Below are positions 1 to 8,963 of a stretch of 43,961 nucleotides of DNA, in pieces. The stretch covers positions 1-43,961 of the forward strand of contig VGDT01000024.1 of the NCBI GenBank assembly GCA_016869595.1. The letters run 5' to 3'. The notes beneath the pieces are model-generated. The model had not been told where the DNA came from. It saw only the letters and a program-made list of their open reading frames with translations, and did no database searches. Every line of letters starts with the position of its first letter. Position 1 is the first letter of the stretch. Both the position numbers and the translations under genes were made by a program. The stretch comes from Alphaproteobacteria bacterium. Lineage in GTDB: Bacteria > Pseudomonadota > Alphaproteobacteria > Rhizobiales > Beijerinckiaceae.

Positions 1-165
1 ATCGTCACGCTTCCCGACGGCGTCGAGATGGTGATGCCGGGCGACAATGTGACGATGGACGTTGTGCTGATCGTGCCGATCGCCATGGAGGAGAAGCTGC
101 GCTTCGCCATCCGTGAAGGCGGCAGAACTGTCGGCGCCGGCGTCGTCGCATCGATCATTGAATGA
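1..165 (+). CDS. tuf: Elongation factor Tu, C-terminal fragment (cut by window start)
   Basis: The first 54 codons read in frame 1 to a TGA at 163-165. They encode the conserved end of EF-Tu domain 3, including [25 protein letters not shown] and RTVGAGVV, and finish in ASIIE. EF-Tu is the GTPase that delivers aminoacyl-tRNA to the ribosome. The GTPase domain lies upstream of the window. The family ending is almost invariant, so identity is secure. Whether this is tufA or tufB cannot be told. A hairpin terminator follows at 194-230. Confidence 0.95.
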   Translation: MVTLPDGVEMVMPGDNVTMDVVLIVPIAMEEKLRFAIREGGRTVGAGVVASIIE

Positions 166-193
166 TCGGCGCTAAAGGAAGTTGAAAATCTAG

Positions 194-230
194 AAGGGGC
201 AGGAGCCGCGCTCTTGCCCCTTTGCTTTTG
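194..230 (+). terminator. Rho-independent terminator after tuf
   Basis: The arms AAGGGGCA (194-201) and TGCCCCTT (215-222) form a perfect 8-bp stem with a 13-nt loop. A T-rich tail (TTTGCTTTT) follows. It sits 28 nt past the tuf stop codon. Confidence 0.8.
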
Positions 231-283
231 GATCTGATCCGATTGCATGTGAAACGCTTAGGACGTCAAAGGATTGACCTGCG

Positions 284-853
284 ATGAAGCCCTCCATCGT
301 GAAACTCGAACGCACGCACAAGCGCTGGGCGACCATGTCGATCGCGACCATCCGCATGCCTGACGGGAGAACCCTTCTGCGCGACGTCGAGGACCACGGC
401 CGCGCGGCCGCGGTGCTGCCATATGATCCACTGCGCGGGACGGCGCTGCTCGTCGAGCAGCTGCGCGCCGCGGCGTTAGTCGCCGCCGGCGCAACGCATA
501 CGCTCGAAGCGATCGCCGGTCTGGTCGAGGAACAAGACGAGCCCGCCGATACAGCGAGACGCGAGGCGCTCGAGGAGGGCGGATTGCGGCTCGCCGCGCT
601 CGAGCATGTCGCGACCGCCTGGTCGACGCCGGGGGTCTCGACCGAGCGCATGGCGCTTTACCTCGCTGAATACCGGGCCGAGGATCGCGTCGCCGACGGC
701 GGCGGCGTCGCACACGAAGAGGAAGAAGTTAAAGTCGTCGAGATGGGCCTCAGGGAACTCGCGGCGCTCATGGCCGCTGACGGCTTCGTCGACATGAAAA
801 CGCTCGCGCTGGTTCAGGCGCTGCAGCTTCGTCGGCCTGAACTATTCGATTGA
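284..853 (+). CDS. Nudix hydrolase, ADP-ribose pyrophosphatase-like
   Basis: A 189-residue protein of Nudix size. It probably cleaves a nucleoside diphosphate linked to another moiety, such as ADP-ribose or GDP-mannose. The Nudix box starts at GLVEEQD and runs to REALEEGGL, about residues 79-102. The metal-binding REUxEE core is intact. The first acidic position of the G-x5-E element is Asp rather than Glu, a conservative change. A later run of glutamates (HEEEEVKVVEM) resembles the acidic segment of NudK/ADP-ribose hydrolases. It is a single gene between the tuf terminator and a gene on the other strand. Start choice is uncertain: ATG 284 has no strong ribosome binding site, and an in-frame ATG occurs at 335. 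Confidence 0.85.
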   Translation: MKPSIVKLERTHKRWATMSIATIRMPDGRTLLRDVEDHGRAAAVLPYDPLRGTALLVEQLRAAALVAAGATHTLEAIAGLVEEQDEPADTARREALEEGGLRLAALEHVATAWSTPGVSTERMALYLAEYRAEDRVADGGGVAHEEEEVKVVEMGLRELAALMAADGFVDMKTLALVQALQLRRPELFD

Positions 854-922
854 CGCGCAATGGCGCGACGCGTCATGCGGCTCAAGTAAGCGCGGCGAAC
901 GTGTTCGGACAATATTTTCCTC

Positions 923-1228
923 TCAGCAGCCCGACGCCGTGACGCCAGGCGCGAGCCGCAGCGCGCCGCAAAGGTCGCGCGACTGGAAGTCGTCCATCAT
1001 TTTTCGCGTGATGACGCTGGTTGAGCCCGGCACTTGCATGACCGGCGTCGGCGCGCCCGTCGGCCCGGTCACATAGTTGGAGAAATAGCCGTCATCATAA
1101 TAGGGCGGCGGCGCGACGCGATGAACTCGGGCGCGCGAGCCGCGCACACGCACATCCGCTGCGGCGGCGGTGGTTAGACCAATAATGGCGACGGCGGCGA
1201 GCAGGAAAAGCGCGACAGCCTTGCGCAT
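923..1228 (-). CDS. Small secreted protein of unknown function
   Basis: About 101 residues. The start at 1228 is chosen over an upstream ATG because AGGAGG lies 7 nt before it. The N terminus is a clear signal peptide (MRKAVALFLLAAVAIIG, then TTAAAADV). The mature part is short and rich in Pro, Gly and Tyr, and contains APPPYYDDGYF and a C-terminal segment with two cysteines (DLCGALRLAPGVTASGC) that could form a disulfide. I recognise no family. Location is probably periplasmic. Confidence 0.7.
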   Translation of the reverse strand: MRKAVALFLLAAVAIIGLTTAAAADVRVRGSRARVHRVAPPPYYDDGYFSNYVTGPTGAPTPVMQVPGSTSVITRKMMDDFQSRDLCGALRLAPGVTASGC

Positions 1229-1335
1229 GGCTTTGTCCTCCTGCCCAAGCATATAGCTATTGGCCGTGGCGAGGAAGCGCTGTCCGTGATGGCGCCGAAA
1301 GACCGCCTATAAGGGCTGCCGGCCGGTCTGAGCGC

Positions 1336-1548
1336 TCAGGCGGCGAGTTCTTCGCCCAATAGCACCGCAGGCAGGCGGCGCTCGTCGAGACGTTCGATCG
1401 ACGCTCCCTCGCGCTGAGCGAACTGCTCCACTTCCAGCGCCGCTGCGACGGCGGAGATTCCGATCTCGCGGTAAAGACGCGCGAGAAGGTCATGGGGATG
1501 GCCGCTGGACTGGGGCTCGTTGAACTCGACGGAATACTTGTCCGACAT
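1336..1548 (-). CDS. Small cytoplasmic hypothetical protein
   Basis: A protein of about 70 residues starting MSDKYSVEFNE; an in-frame ATG 30 nt upstream would add ten residues. It is predicted helical and acidic. No signal peptide or membrane segment is present, and I recognise no domain. Codon use is like its neighbours and no strong overlapping frame competes, so it is probably a real gene. The ribosome binding site is weak for both starts. Confidence 0.5.
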   Translation of the reverse strand: MSDKYSVEFNEPQSSGHPHDLLARLYREIGISAVAAALEVEQFAQREGASIERLDERRLPAVLLGEELAA

Positions 1549-1701
1549 GGATGCGCTCGACGCTAGAAGGTGACTCAATGGCGATGTCTAGGATTGTCCC
1601 GAGCAAGTTAACGAGCCGCTAAGAAATCGAGGCGCGGGCGGCTTCCGCCCGATTTTTTTCCAATTTGCGAGGGCGTTGCATTCGCCCTAAATTTGCGAAC
1701 A

Positions 1702-2523
1702 ATGCGCCTAGCCGCCGTCAGGCGGGATAACGCGAGTTTCTTGCCAATGCGACGTCAGCTTCCGCCCGAGCCCTGGTCGAAAGTCGCGCTCTGGAGCCGA
1801 CGCTTCGCGATATTCGCCGCAACTGTGGCGATTTTGGCGATTCTTTTGGGGCGACTTGGCGCCATCGATCCGCCCTCAGCGTTAGCCTCGCTAGGCGGCT
1901 CTATGGCCTTGGCGCTCGTTGCGCTGCTGCTGTTTTTCGCCGCCTCCAACGTGATTTGGCGGGAAGGTCGGCGCGGCGCAGGCGCGGCGGCGGCGGCGTT
2001 TTTGCTCGCGGCCCTGACTCTGGGCTACCCGGCCTATCTCGCTTTTGAGGCGGTTCGTCTGCCGGTGCTGTCCGACATTTCGACCGACATCGCCAATCCG
2101 CCCCAGTTCTCCTTCTCAAAAGCCGCCTTTGAGGCCCGGAGCGGCTTTCAGCCGCCGGGATTGCCGGCCCGTGCGCGCGAGCCGCAGCGGCCAGCCTATC
2201 CGGACGTCGAGCCGATTGTCGTCGATCTGGACACCGACGAAGCTTTCGCGCTGGTGCTGAAAACGGCCAACGCCCGCGGCTGGACGCTTGTCGACAAGCG
2301 GCCGCCGGGCGGACGCAGCGGCGACGGGCATATCGACTTCATCGATAAAACGCTGGTCATGGGATTCGACGACGACATTACCGTCCGCTTCAAGCCGCTG
2401 CCCGGCCAGACCCGCATTGATTTGCGTTCGGCGTCGCGTTACGGACGCCATGACTTTGGCGCGAACGCCAAAAGAATCACGGCCTTCGCAGAGGAACTCC
2501 AGTCGCAGCTCGACACGCACTAG
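1702..2523 (+). CDS. DUF1499 family membrane protein
   Basis: About 273 residues. The N-terminal part has three hydrophobic stretches: FAIFAATVAILAILLG, a LALVALLLFFAA segment and AFLLAALTLGYPAYLAF. The C-terminal half, from PEVEPI-like PDVEPIVVDL through RGWTLVDKR, GHIDFIDKTLVMGFDDDITVRF and RIDLRSASRYGRHDFG, matches DUF1499. No biochemical role is established for that family. Starts are ambiguous: TTG 1693, ATG 1702 and ATG 1747 are all in frame without a strong Shine-Dalgarno, and 1747 leaves all hydrophobic segments intact. The gene lies 95 bp before pdhA. Confidence 0.8.
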   Translation: MRLAAVRRDNASFLPMRRQLPPEPWSKVALWSRRFAIFAATVAILAILLGRLGAIDPPSALASLGGSMALALVALLLFFAASNVIWREGRRGAGAAAAAFLLAALTLGYPAYLAFEAVRLPVLSDISTDIANPPQFSFSKAAFEARSGFQPPGLPARAREPQRPAYPDVEPIVVDLDTDEAFALVLKTANARGWTLVDKRPPGGRSGDGHIDFIDKTLVMGFDDDITVRFKPLPGQTRIDLRSASRYGRHDFGANAKRITAFAEELQSQLDTH

Positions 2524-2618
2524 CGCGCTTCCCAAATTGAACGGCAGGTAAGACGCTCGTGTTTGGCGGCGTCTTCGATTATCCTGCACGGCAAAGCTTA
2601 GCGACGGGAGCGGTGAAA

Positions 2619-3620
2619 ATGGTCGAGAAAAGCGGCGGCGCCACGAACGCGCCAACCGTTCCGCCCTTCACCCGCGAGCAAGACCTCACCGCCTTTCGCG
2701 AGATGCTGCTCATCCGGCGCTTTGAGGAAAAGGCCGGACAACTCTACGGCATGGGCGTCGTCGGCGGATTTTGCCACCTCTATATCGGTCAGGAAGCCGT
2801 TGTCGTCGGCGTAAAAATGGCGGCGCAAGACGGAGACCAGTTCACGACCAGCTACCGCGATCACGGACATATGCTCGCCTCGGGCATGGACCCGAAAGGC
2901 GTCATGGCGGAGCTTGCCGGAAAGCGCGGCGGCTATTCCAAAGGCAAGGGCGGATCGATGCACATGTTCTCGCGCGAGAAGAATTTTTACGGCGGGCACG
3001 GCATCGTCGGCGCGCCTGCGCCGATCGGCGCCGGCGTCGCCTTCGCCAACGCCTACCGCGGCGACGGCCGCGTCTCGCTCACCTTTTTCGGCGAAGGCGC
3101 CTCCAATCAAGGCCAGGTTTACGAGGCCTTCAATATGGCGGCGCTGTGGAAACTGCCGGTCGTCTTCATCGTCGAGAACAACCGCTATGCGATGGGCACG
3201 GAGATTTCCCGCGCCTCGGCGCAGATCGACTTCTCAAAACGCGGCGACGCTTTCGCCATTCCGGGCAAGCAGATCGACGGCATGGACGTGCGCATCGTCA
3301 AAGCTGCGGCCGACGAGGCGATCGATTGGTGTCGCAAAGGCAACGGTCCCTATCTCATAGAGGCGCAGACCTATCGCTACCGCGGACATTCGATGTCGGA
3401 TCCTGCGAAATATCGTTCGAAGGAAGAAGTGCAGAAGATGCGCGAGGAGCACGATCCGATCGAGCAGGTCCGCGCGCGGCTGATCGCCAATGGCGTGAGC
3501 GAGGATGAACTTAAAAAAATTGACGCCAATGTCCGTAAAACTGTCTCCGAAGCAGCCGATTTCGCAATGGCGGATAAGGAGCCGGATCCAAGCGAATTAT
3601 GGACGGACGTTCTGGCGTGA
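2619..3620 (+). CDS. pdhA: Pyruvate dehydrogenase E1 component, alpha subunit
   Basis: A 333-residue ThDP-dependent E1-alpha that decarboxylates pyruvate with E1-beta. Start ATG 2619 is preceded by GGGAGCGG; a GTG at 2559 would add 20 residues unlike the family. Visible family features are REMLLIRRFEEKAGQLYGMG near the start, TSYRDHGHMLASG, the GGSMHMF segment, the ThDP/Mg motif beginning GDGRVSLTFFGEGASNQG, and YRYRGHSMSDPAKYR near the end. It leads a pdhA-pdhB-pdhC operon with a 12-bp gap to pdhB. Length and motifs are normal. Confidence 0.97.
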   Translation: MVEKSGGATNAPTVPPFTREQDLTAFREMLLIRRFEEKAGQLYGMGVVGGFCHLYIGQEAVVVGVKMAAQDGDQFTTSYRDHGHMLASGMDPKGVMAELAGKRGGYSKGKGGSMHMFSREKNFYGGHGIVGAPAPIGAGVAFANAYRGDGRVSLTFFGEGASNQGQVYEAFNMAALWKLPVVFIVENNRYAMGTEISRASAQIDFSKRGDAFAIPGKQIDGMDVRIVKAAADEAIDWCRKGNGPYLIEAQTYRYRGHSMSDPAKYRSKEEVQKMREEHDPIEQVRARLIANGVSEDELKKIDANVRKTVSEAADFAMADKEPDPSELWTDVLA

Positions 3621-3632
3621 GAGACTGATTCA

Positions 3633-5036
3633 ATGACCGTCAATGTCCTCATGCCTGCGCTGTCGCCGACGATGGAACAAGGCAAGCTGGCCAAATGGCT
3701 CAAGAGCGAAGGCGACGCGGTGAAGGCTGGCGACGTCATCGCGGAAATCGAGACCGACAAAGCCACGATGGAAGTCGAAGCCGTCGACGAGGGCGTGCTC
3801 GCGCGCATCCTGGTTCCCGGCGGAACGGAGAATGTCGCGGTCAACACGCCGATTGCCGTGATCGCCGAGGAGGGCGAGGAGGTTTCCGACGCGGCCGCGC
3901 CCGCCCCGGCTCCCGCGCAAGGCGACGGCGCCGCTGCGCCCTCGAAGGCGGAAGCCGAAACGATCGCGCCGCAGTCTCCGGCGCCGGTCAGCGCCGTGTC
4001 CCCGCCGAGCGCCGCGCAAAAGGCCGCCCCGGAGGTTCCTGAAGGGACGGCGATGGTGTCGATGACCATGCGCGAAGCCTTGCGCGACGCCATGGCCGAA
4101 GAGATGCGGCGCGATCCAACAGTTTTCGTGATTGGCGAAGAGGTGGCCGAATATCAGGGCGCCTATAAGGTGACGCAGGGGCTTCTGCAGGAATTCGGCG
4201 CGAAGCGCGTCGTCGACACGCCCATCACCGAATATGGCTTCGCGGGCGTCGGCGTCGGGGCCGCTTTCGCGGGACTTCGGCCGATCGTCGAATTCATGAC
4301 GTTCAATTTTTCGATGCAGGCCATCGACCACATCGTCAATTCGGCGGCGAAGACTCTTTACATGTCGGGCGGACAAATACGCTGTCCGATTGTTTTCCGC
4401 GGACCGAATGGCGCCGCGGCCCGGGTCGCCGCCCAGCACAGCCAGGATTATACCGCCTGGTATTCGCAAGTGCCTGGGCTGATCGTGATTTCGCCGTCAA
4501 ACGCCAGCGACGCGAAGGGCTTGCTGAAGGCGGCGATCCGCAACGACAATCCGGTCGTGTTTCTCGAAAATGAGATTCTCTACGGCAAGACTTCGGAAGT
4601 GCCGGCGCTCGAAGATTTCGTCTTGCCGATCGGCAAGGCGCGCATCGCAAGGCTCGGCAAGGACGTCACTCTCGTCTCCTTCTCCATCGGCATGACTTAC
4701 GCGCTGCACGCCGCGGAAGAACTCGCCAAGGAAGGAATCGAAGTCGAGGTGATCGATCTGCGCACGTTGCGGCCGATGGATACGGCGACAATCATCGAGT
4801 CGGTGAAAAAGACCGGCCGCTGCGTCGCGATTGAAGAAGGCTGGCCGCAGTGCGGCGTTTCAGCCGAGATCGCGATGCGCGTGCAGCAGGAGGCCTTCGA
4901 CTATCTCGACGCGCCGGTGCTGCGCGTCACCGGCAAGGACACGCCGATGCCTTACGCCGCCAATCTTGAAAAGCTCGCTCTGCCGAGCGTGTCGGAAGTC
5001 GTTGCGGCGGCGAAAGCCGTCCTTTACAGGTCCTGA
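3633..5036 (+). CDS. pdhB: Pyruvate dehydrogenase E1 component, beta subunit with N-terminal lipoyl domain
   Basis: A 467-residue fusion. Residues 1-80 form a biotinyl/lipoyl domain with the modification site ETDKATMEV (Lys43). Residues about 84-135 are an Ala/Pro-rich flexible linker. The E1-beta transketolase-like domain starts near residue 136 ([20 protein letters not shown]) and ends with the usual C-terminal domain ([14 protein letters not shown]). A lipoylated E1-beta is known in alphaproteobacteria. Here it matters more, because the E2 encoded next has no lipoyl domain. The gene is 12 bp after pdhA and 2 bp before pdhC. Confidence 0.97.
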   Translation: MTVNVLMPALSPTMEQGKLAKWLKSEGDAVKAGDVIAEIETDKATMEVEAVDEGVLARILVPGGTENVAVNTPIAVIAEEGEEVSDAAAPAPAPAQGDGAAAPSKAEAETIAPQSPAPVSAVSPPSAAQKAAPEVPEGTAMVSMTMREALRDAMAEEMRRDPTVFVIGEEVAEYQGAYKVTQGLLQEFGAKRVVDTPITEYGFAGVGVGAAFAGLRPIVEFMTFNFSMQAIDHIVNSAAKTLYMSGGQIRCPIVFRGPNGAAARVAAQHSQDYTAWYSQVPGLIVISPSNASDAKGLLKAAIRNDNPVVFLENEILYGKTSEVPALEDFVLPIGKARIARLGKDVTLVSFSIGMTYALHAAEELAKEGIEVEVIDLRTLRPMDTATIIESVKKTGRCVAIEEGWPQCGVSAEIAMRVQQEAFDYLDAPVLRVTGKDTPMPYAANLEKLALPSVSEVVAAAKAVLYRS

Positions 5037-5038
5037 CG

Positions 5039-5974
5039 ATGGCGCTCGTCACGCCCGACACCGGCGCGCCACGCATCTTCGCTTCGCCTCTCGCGCGCCG
5101 CTTGGCGAAAGAGGGCGGACTCGATCTTTTGGCGCTTCAGGGCTCCGGTCCGCATGGACGGATCATCGAACGCGACGTGAAAACGGCGCTTGAACGCGGA
5201 ACTCCATCGAAAGCCGCGCCGCTCGCCGTAGCTCCCCCTGCCGACGCAACACGCAAATTTTTTGAGCCCGGCTCTTACGACGAAATCCCGCACGACAATG
5301 TGCGCAAGGCGATCGCGCGGCGGCTAACGGAAGCGATCCAGACCATTCCGCTTTTCTATCTCAACGTCGACTGCGAGATCGATGCGCTGCTGCGGCTGCG
5401 CGAGGACTACAATTCCGCCGCGCCGCTCGGATCAGATGGCAAGCCGACGTGGAAAACGTCCGTCAACGACTACGTGGTCAAGGCGCTCGCCATCGCGCTT
5501 CAGCGCAAGCCCGAGGCGAATGTCACCTTTACGCCCGACGCGCTGCTGCGCCACAAATCCTCCGATATCGGCGTCGCGGTGTCGATCCCAGGCGGGCTCG
5601 TGACGCCAATCATCCGCAACGCTGAGGCGAAATCGGTTCGCGAAATTTCCGACGAGATCAAGGAGCTCGCGGCGCGCGCCCGCGCCCGCAAGCTGAAGCC
5701 TCATGATTATGAGGGCGGCGTATCGGCCGTGTCCAATCTCGGCATGTATGGGATCAAAGACTTCACGGCGGTGATCAATCCGCCGCAGTCGACGATCCTG
5801 GCGGTCGGGCAGGGCGAGCAGCGCATGATCGTGAAGAACGGCGCGCCGATCGTCGCGACAATGATGAGCGTCACGCTCTCCTGCGATCACCGCGCCGTCG
5901 ACGGCGCGCTCGGCGCTGAGCTTTTGGCGGAGTTCAAACATGTCGTCGAACATCCGGCGATGATGTTCGCTTAA
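5039..5974 (+). CDS. pdhC: Dihydrolipoamide acetyltransferase (E2) without a lipoyl domain
   Basis: A 311-residue E2, short against the usual 400-plus. It begins directly at the peripheral subunit-binding domain (PRIFASPLARRLAKEGGLDL to GPHGRIIERDV, residues 11-47). A short linker leads into the acyltransferase domain, which begins near YDEIPHDNVRKAIARRL and carries the active-site DHRAVDG (His near residue 284). The start lies 2 nt after the pdhB stop, so no lipoyl domain could be encoded upstream. The reaction is acetyl transfer to CoA. The acetyl-carrying arm is presumably the one on E1-beta. E3 is not in the window. Confidence 0.93.
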   Translation: MALVTPDTGAPRIFASPLARRLAKEGGLDLLALQGSGPHGRIIERDVKTALERGTPSKAAPLAVAPPADATRKFFEPGSYDEIPHDNVRKAIARRLTEAIQTIPLFYLNVDCEIDALLRLREDYNSAAPLGSDGKPTWKTSVNDYVVKALAIALQRKPEANVTFTPDALLRHKSSDIGVAVSIPGGLVTPIIRNAEAKSVREISDEIKELAARARARKLKPHDYEGGVSAVSNLGMYGIKDFTAVINPPQSTILAVGQGEQRMIVKNGAPIVATMMSVTLSCDHRAVDGALGAELLAEFKHVVEHPAMMFA

Positions 5975-5978
5975 GGCT

Positions 5979-6061
5979 GTCATTGCGAGGCGCGTAAGCA
6001 ACGAAGCAATCCAGAAGCCGCATTATACGACTTTGGATTGCTTCGCTCCGCTCGCAATGAC
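5979..6061. repeat. Palindromic intergenic repeat (GTCATTGCGAG type)
   Basis: An imperfect inverted repeat with outer arms GTCATTGCGAG and CTCGCAATGAC and inner arms GAAGCAATCCA and TGGATTGCTTC. It begins 5 nt after the pdhC stop. It resembles the REP-like elements widespread between alphaproteobacterial genes. It may also stabilise the 3' end of the pdh transcript. Confidence 0.75.
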
Positions 6062-6089
6062 GGGCGAATCATCGGACGCGGAAGAAAAG

Positions 6090-6314
6090 ATGGAACTGCA
6101 GTCGACCTTGACGTGCCCGCACTGCGCTCGCGCGGAAACGCTCGACATGCCGCAGGACGCCTGCGTCGTCGTGCATCTCTGCGCGGGGTGCGGCGCGCGG
6201 CTTACGCCAAAAGTCGGGGACTGCTGCGTCTTCTGCTCCTATGGCGACGTTCCGTGCCCGCCTGTGCAGCTGGCGAGCGATTGTTGCGGCGGGCGGATAG
6301 ACGAGGCGCCCTAA
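6090..6314 (+). CDS. GDCCVxC domain zinc-ribbon protein
   Basis: A 74-residue cysteine-rich protein. Start ATG 6090 is chosen because the upstream in-frame ATG at 6033 lies inside the palindromic repeat. CPHC (residues 9-12) and CAGC (31-34) look like a zinc ribbon. GDCCVFCSYGDVPCPP (43-58) is the signature of the GDCCVxC family, some members of which are selenoproteins with Sec replacing a Cys. Here all positions are Cys codons. An additional DCC follows. Function is unestablished; a redox or metal role is inferred. The gene precedes mrp by 52 bp. Confidence 0.8.
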   Translation: MELQSTLTCPHCARAETLDMPQDACVVVHLCAGCGARLTPKVGDCCVFCSYGDVPCPPVQLASDCCGGRIDEAP

Positions 6315-6366
6315 TCGCGGCATATGCCTTGCCTGGAACAGCTCTAAAGAGGCAAGGAGCGGGCGC

Positions 6367-7482
6367 GTGGCGACGGAAGCTGACATTTTGAAGGCTCTGG
6401 AAGGGCTCTACGGACCCGGCGGGACGCCGCTCGTGCACGCCGTGTCCGGAATCAATCTGTCAGGCGCGAAGGCCTTCGTTTCTCTCGCGGGCGATCCGAG
6501 CCAGACCCAAGCCTGGGAGGCGGCGCGAGCGGCCGCTGAGCGCGCGATCAAGGCTGCGCCCGGCATCGAGCAAGCGATCGTGACCTTGACCGCCGAACGG
6601 GCGCCGCGCGCTGAAGCTCCGCCATTGCGCGGCCAAGCGCATGCGCATGCGGCCGGCTCGCCGCCTCAGCACAAGACCGGCATTCCGGCGCTCGAGAAAA
6701 TCCGCTTCATCATCGCCGTCGCCTCCGGCAAGGGCGGCGTCGGCAAATCCACGACGTCGGCCAATCTGGCGCTCGGCCTCGCGGCTCAGGGGTGGCGCGT
6801 CGGTCTGCTCGACGCCGACGTCTATGGCCCCTCGATGCCGCGGCTTTTCGCGCTGACCGATAAGCCGAAAGTCGAAGGCGGCAAGCTCGTTCCTCTCGAA
6901 GCCTATGGCGTGAAGATCATGTCGATGGGTTTTCTCGTCGACGAAAATATTCCGATGGTCTGGCGCGGTCCGATGGTGTCCCAGGCGATTTCGCAAATGC
7001 TCGGCGAAGTCGTTTGGGGAGAGCTCGACGCGCTCGTCATCGACATGCCGCCGGGGACTGGCGACGTTCAGCTCACGATTGCGCAACAGGTCCCGCTTTC
7101 CGGCGCAGTTATCGTCTCGACCCCGCAGGATTTGGCGCTGATCGACGCGCGCCGCGCCGTCGCCATGTTCCAGAAAGTCGAGGCGCCGATCCTCGGCGTC
7201 GTTGAAAATATGAGCTACTTCCTGTGCCCCCATTGCGGCGGACGCTCGGAGATCTTCGCGCATGGCGGCGCGCGTCACGACGCGGAACAAATGGGCGTGC
7301 CCTTTCTTGGCGAGGCGCCGCTGGACATCAAAATTCGTGAAACCTCGGACGCGGGCCGCCCTGTCGTCGCCGCCGAACCCGACAGTCCTCAGGCCGCCGT
7401 CTATCTCAATCTCGCGGCGAAAGTGAAGACGCTGCTTGAAACGCAAAGGCGGCGCGCAGCGCCAAAGATCGTCGTCGGCTGA
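6367..7482 (+). CDS. mrp: Mrp/ApbC-type iron-sulfur cluster carrier ATPase
   Basis: A 371-residue protein with the usual two-part layout. Residues 1-80 are a MIP18/DUF59 domain. After an Ala/His-rich linker comes the P-loop ATPase with deviant Walker A SGKGGVGKST (near residue 121), LLDADVYGPSMPR and VIDMPPGTGD. The Cys pair CPHC, used for the bridging Fe-S cluster in this family, lies in MSYFLCPHCGG. Start is GTG 6367, preceded by AAGGAG. It delivers Fe-S clusters to apoproteins in the cytosol. Confidence 0.95.
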   Translation: MATEADILKALEGLYGPGGTPLVHAVSGINLSGAKAFVSLAGDPSQTQAWEAARAAAERAIKAAPGIEQAIVTLTAERAPRAEAPPLRGQAHAHAAGSPPQHKTGIPALEKIRFIIAVASGKGGVGKSTTSANLALGLAAQGWRVGLLDADVYGPSMPRLFALTDKPKVEGGKLVPLEAYGVKIMSMGFLVDENIPMVWRGPMVSQAISQMLGEVVWGELDALVIDMPPGTGDVQLTIAQQVPLSGAVIVSTPQDLALIDARRAVAMFQKVEAPILGVVENMSYFLCPHCGGRSEIFAHGGARHDAEQMGVPFLGEAPLDIKIRETSDAGRPVVAAEPDSPQAAVYLNLAAKVKTLLETQRRRAAPKIVVG

Positions 7483-7494
7483 GGCGAAGGGCGC

Positions 7495-7527
7495 AAAAAA
7501 GACGCGCCTCCAGTTTTAGGAGGCGCG
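7495..7527 (-). terminator. Rho-independent terminator for the fadL-type gene
   Basis: The 9-bp arms CGCGCCTCC (7503-7511) and GGAGGCGCG (7519-7527) enclose a 7-nt loop. AAAAAA at 7495-7500 gives a T6 tract on the minus strand, so it terminates the leftward gene. It lies between the convergent mrp and porin genes and may also slow readthrough from mrp. Confidence 0.85.
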
Positions 7528-7571
7528 CCAGGCGGGCCGATCGCGACCGGCCGTCAGGGAGCGGCTATGTT

Positions 7572-8963
7572 TCAGAAATGACTCGGAATCCAAGAATCGT
7601 CGCCTGCATCCCATTTGTAATTGTAGCCGACCGTGAACTGGGAAGCGCGTCCCCAGGCGGTAATAACGGCGTTCGTATTGTAGTGAGGAAGGCTATTCAC
7701 TGGAATTGGAGGAGAGAACGCCCGGCCGACAAAGGGAACGTCTTCGAAGTAGCTGACCGAATTTTTGAAGTCGTAAATGGCCGCGAAGTCGATCGACGAA
7801 TTCTTCGTCAGCTGATAGCCGAAGCCGCCGGTGACGGAGTGAGCGGCGACAGCGGGCGCCAGCGCCGCAAACGTGGCGGCGCGCTCTCTAACCGGTATGG
7901 TTGAGTAGTGGTAGCCAGCACGCAAGATCAGCTTTTGCGTGGCGCGCCATTCGGCGCCGAAGGAGGCGGAGTCGGTGTCATGCCAATCAAAGCCGCTGCC
8001 GCCGAATGAGCCGAATGACCCGTACCAGATGGGAAAGCTCGAGTACCCGGCCGTGGTCGCCGAGTAGAAGATGTGTCTCCAGTCGGCCATTAGCGTAAGG
8101 TTGGGCAGCACATCATAGGCCACGCCCGCGACCAAATTCGCCGGAATGTCGAAACTGCCCTGATCCGCGATAAGTCCTCTGTATTTCTGAAAACTCGACA
8201 TGAACATGGGCGTCGCGCCGGCGAGGCCGAACCGCAGTTCATTCGTCGCGCGCCACTCTATGCCCGCGCGGAAGCCGCCCCCGACCGACCAATCGTAGGC
8301 CATGTCGGTAAAGTTGAACATATTGGAGGAGTAGGGAGAGAGAATTCTCAGTCCTTGTGCGTTGAACATCTGAATCGCCAAAGTGGGTGAGAAGCCCACA
8401 GTGATCGGACCGAATTTTCTGGCGTAGGTGGCGCTAATAAAGGACTGCTGGAGGTCGAGCCCCGCCGCGCCGCCGCCGAGGACGCCGCCAAGCGACGGAG
8501 TGACAGTGACCACGCCTCCCGGGCCAGCTTTGATCGGTGGCTTGAAATGCCCGAAGTCGTACGAGGTATTGAGTCCGCCGTTGGCGTAAGTGGCGACGCC
8601 CCATGCGGACTCCGCGTCGATCGGCTGGACATAGCCGGCGTTTGGCACCGGAAAGAGGGGTCGACCGCTCCTCACATCGCCAGGCGCCAGGACCACTGGC
8701 TGCCCTATGGTCGAATACCCGCGCTCGGGCAGGGTTGCAGCGAGGCCCGCCTGAAACATCCGTTCGAGTCCGACAATGCCAGCCGGATTGATCGACATGG
8801 CCATTGCGTCTCGCGAGTCAGCGACGCCAGCGCCACCTAAGGCTCTCTGACGTGGACCGAAACCAGTAAGGAAATAGCCATCGGCGCCTAAGGAGAGCGA
8901 TGGCGCGAGCGCTGCGCTCGTCGTCAGCGCGACGAGAAAGCTGCGTGAAATCAATTTTTTCAT
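7572..8963 (-). CDS. FadL/OMPP1/TodX-family outer-membrane transporter
   Basis: A 463-residue protein with a Sec signal peptide (residues 1-26, before ADGYFL). An N-terminal plug region follows, with FGPRQRALGGAGVA and the SINPAG motif typical of FadL/TodX. The rest alternates aromatic-rich strands as in a 14-strand barrel, including GFGYQLTKNSSIDFAAIYDF. The C-terminal sequence FTVGYNYKWDAGDDSWIPSHF ends in Phe, as expected for BAM recognition. Such proteins take up long-chain fatty acids or other hydrophobic compounds; the substrate cannot be read here. It is a monocistronic gene with its own terminator. Confidence 0.9.
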   Translation of the reverse strand: MKKLISRSFLVALTTSAALAPSLSLGADGYFLTGFGPRQRALGGAGVADSRDAMAMSINPAGIVGLERMFQAGLAATLPERGYSTIGQPVVLAPGDVRSGRPLFPVPNAGYVQPIDAESAWGVATYANGGLNTSYDFGHFKPPIKAGPGGVVTVTPSLGGVLGGGAAGLDLQQSFISATYARKFGPITVGFSPTLAIQMFNAQGLRILSPYSSNMFNFTDMAYDWSVGGGFRAGIEWRATNELRFGLAGATPMFMSSFQKYRGLIADQGSFDIPANLVAGVAYDVLPNLTLMADWRHIFYSATTAGYSSFPIWYGSFGSFGGSGFDWHDTDSASFGAEWRATQKLILRAGYHYSTIPVRERAATFAALAPAVAAHSVTGGFGYQLTKNSSIDFAAIYDFKNSVSYFEDVPFVGRAFSPPIPVNSLPHYNTNAVITAWGRASQFTVGYNYKWDAGDDSWIPSHF

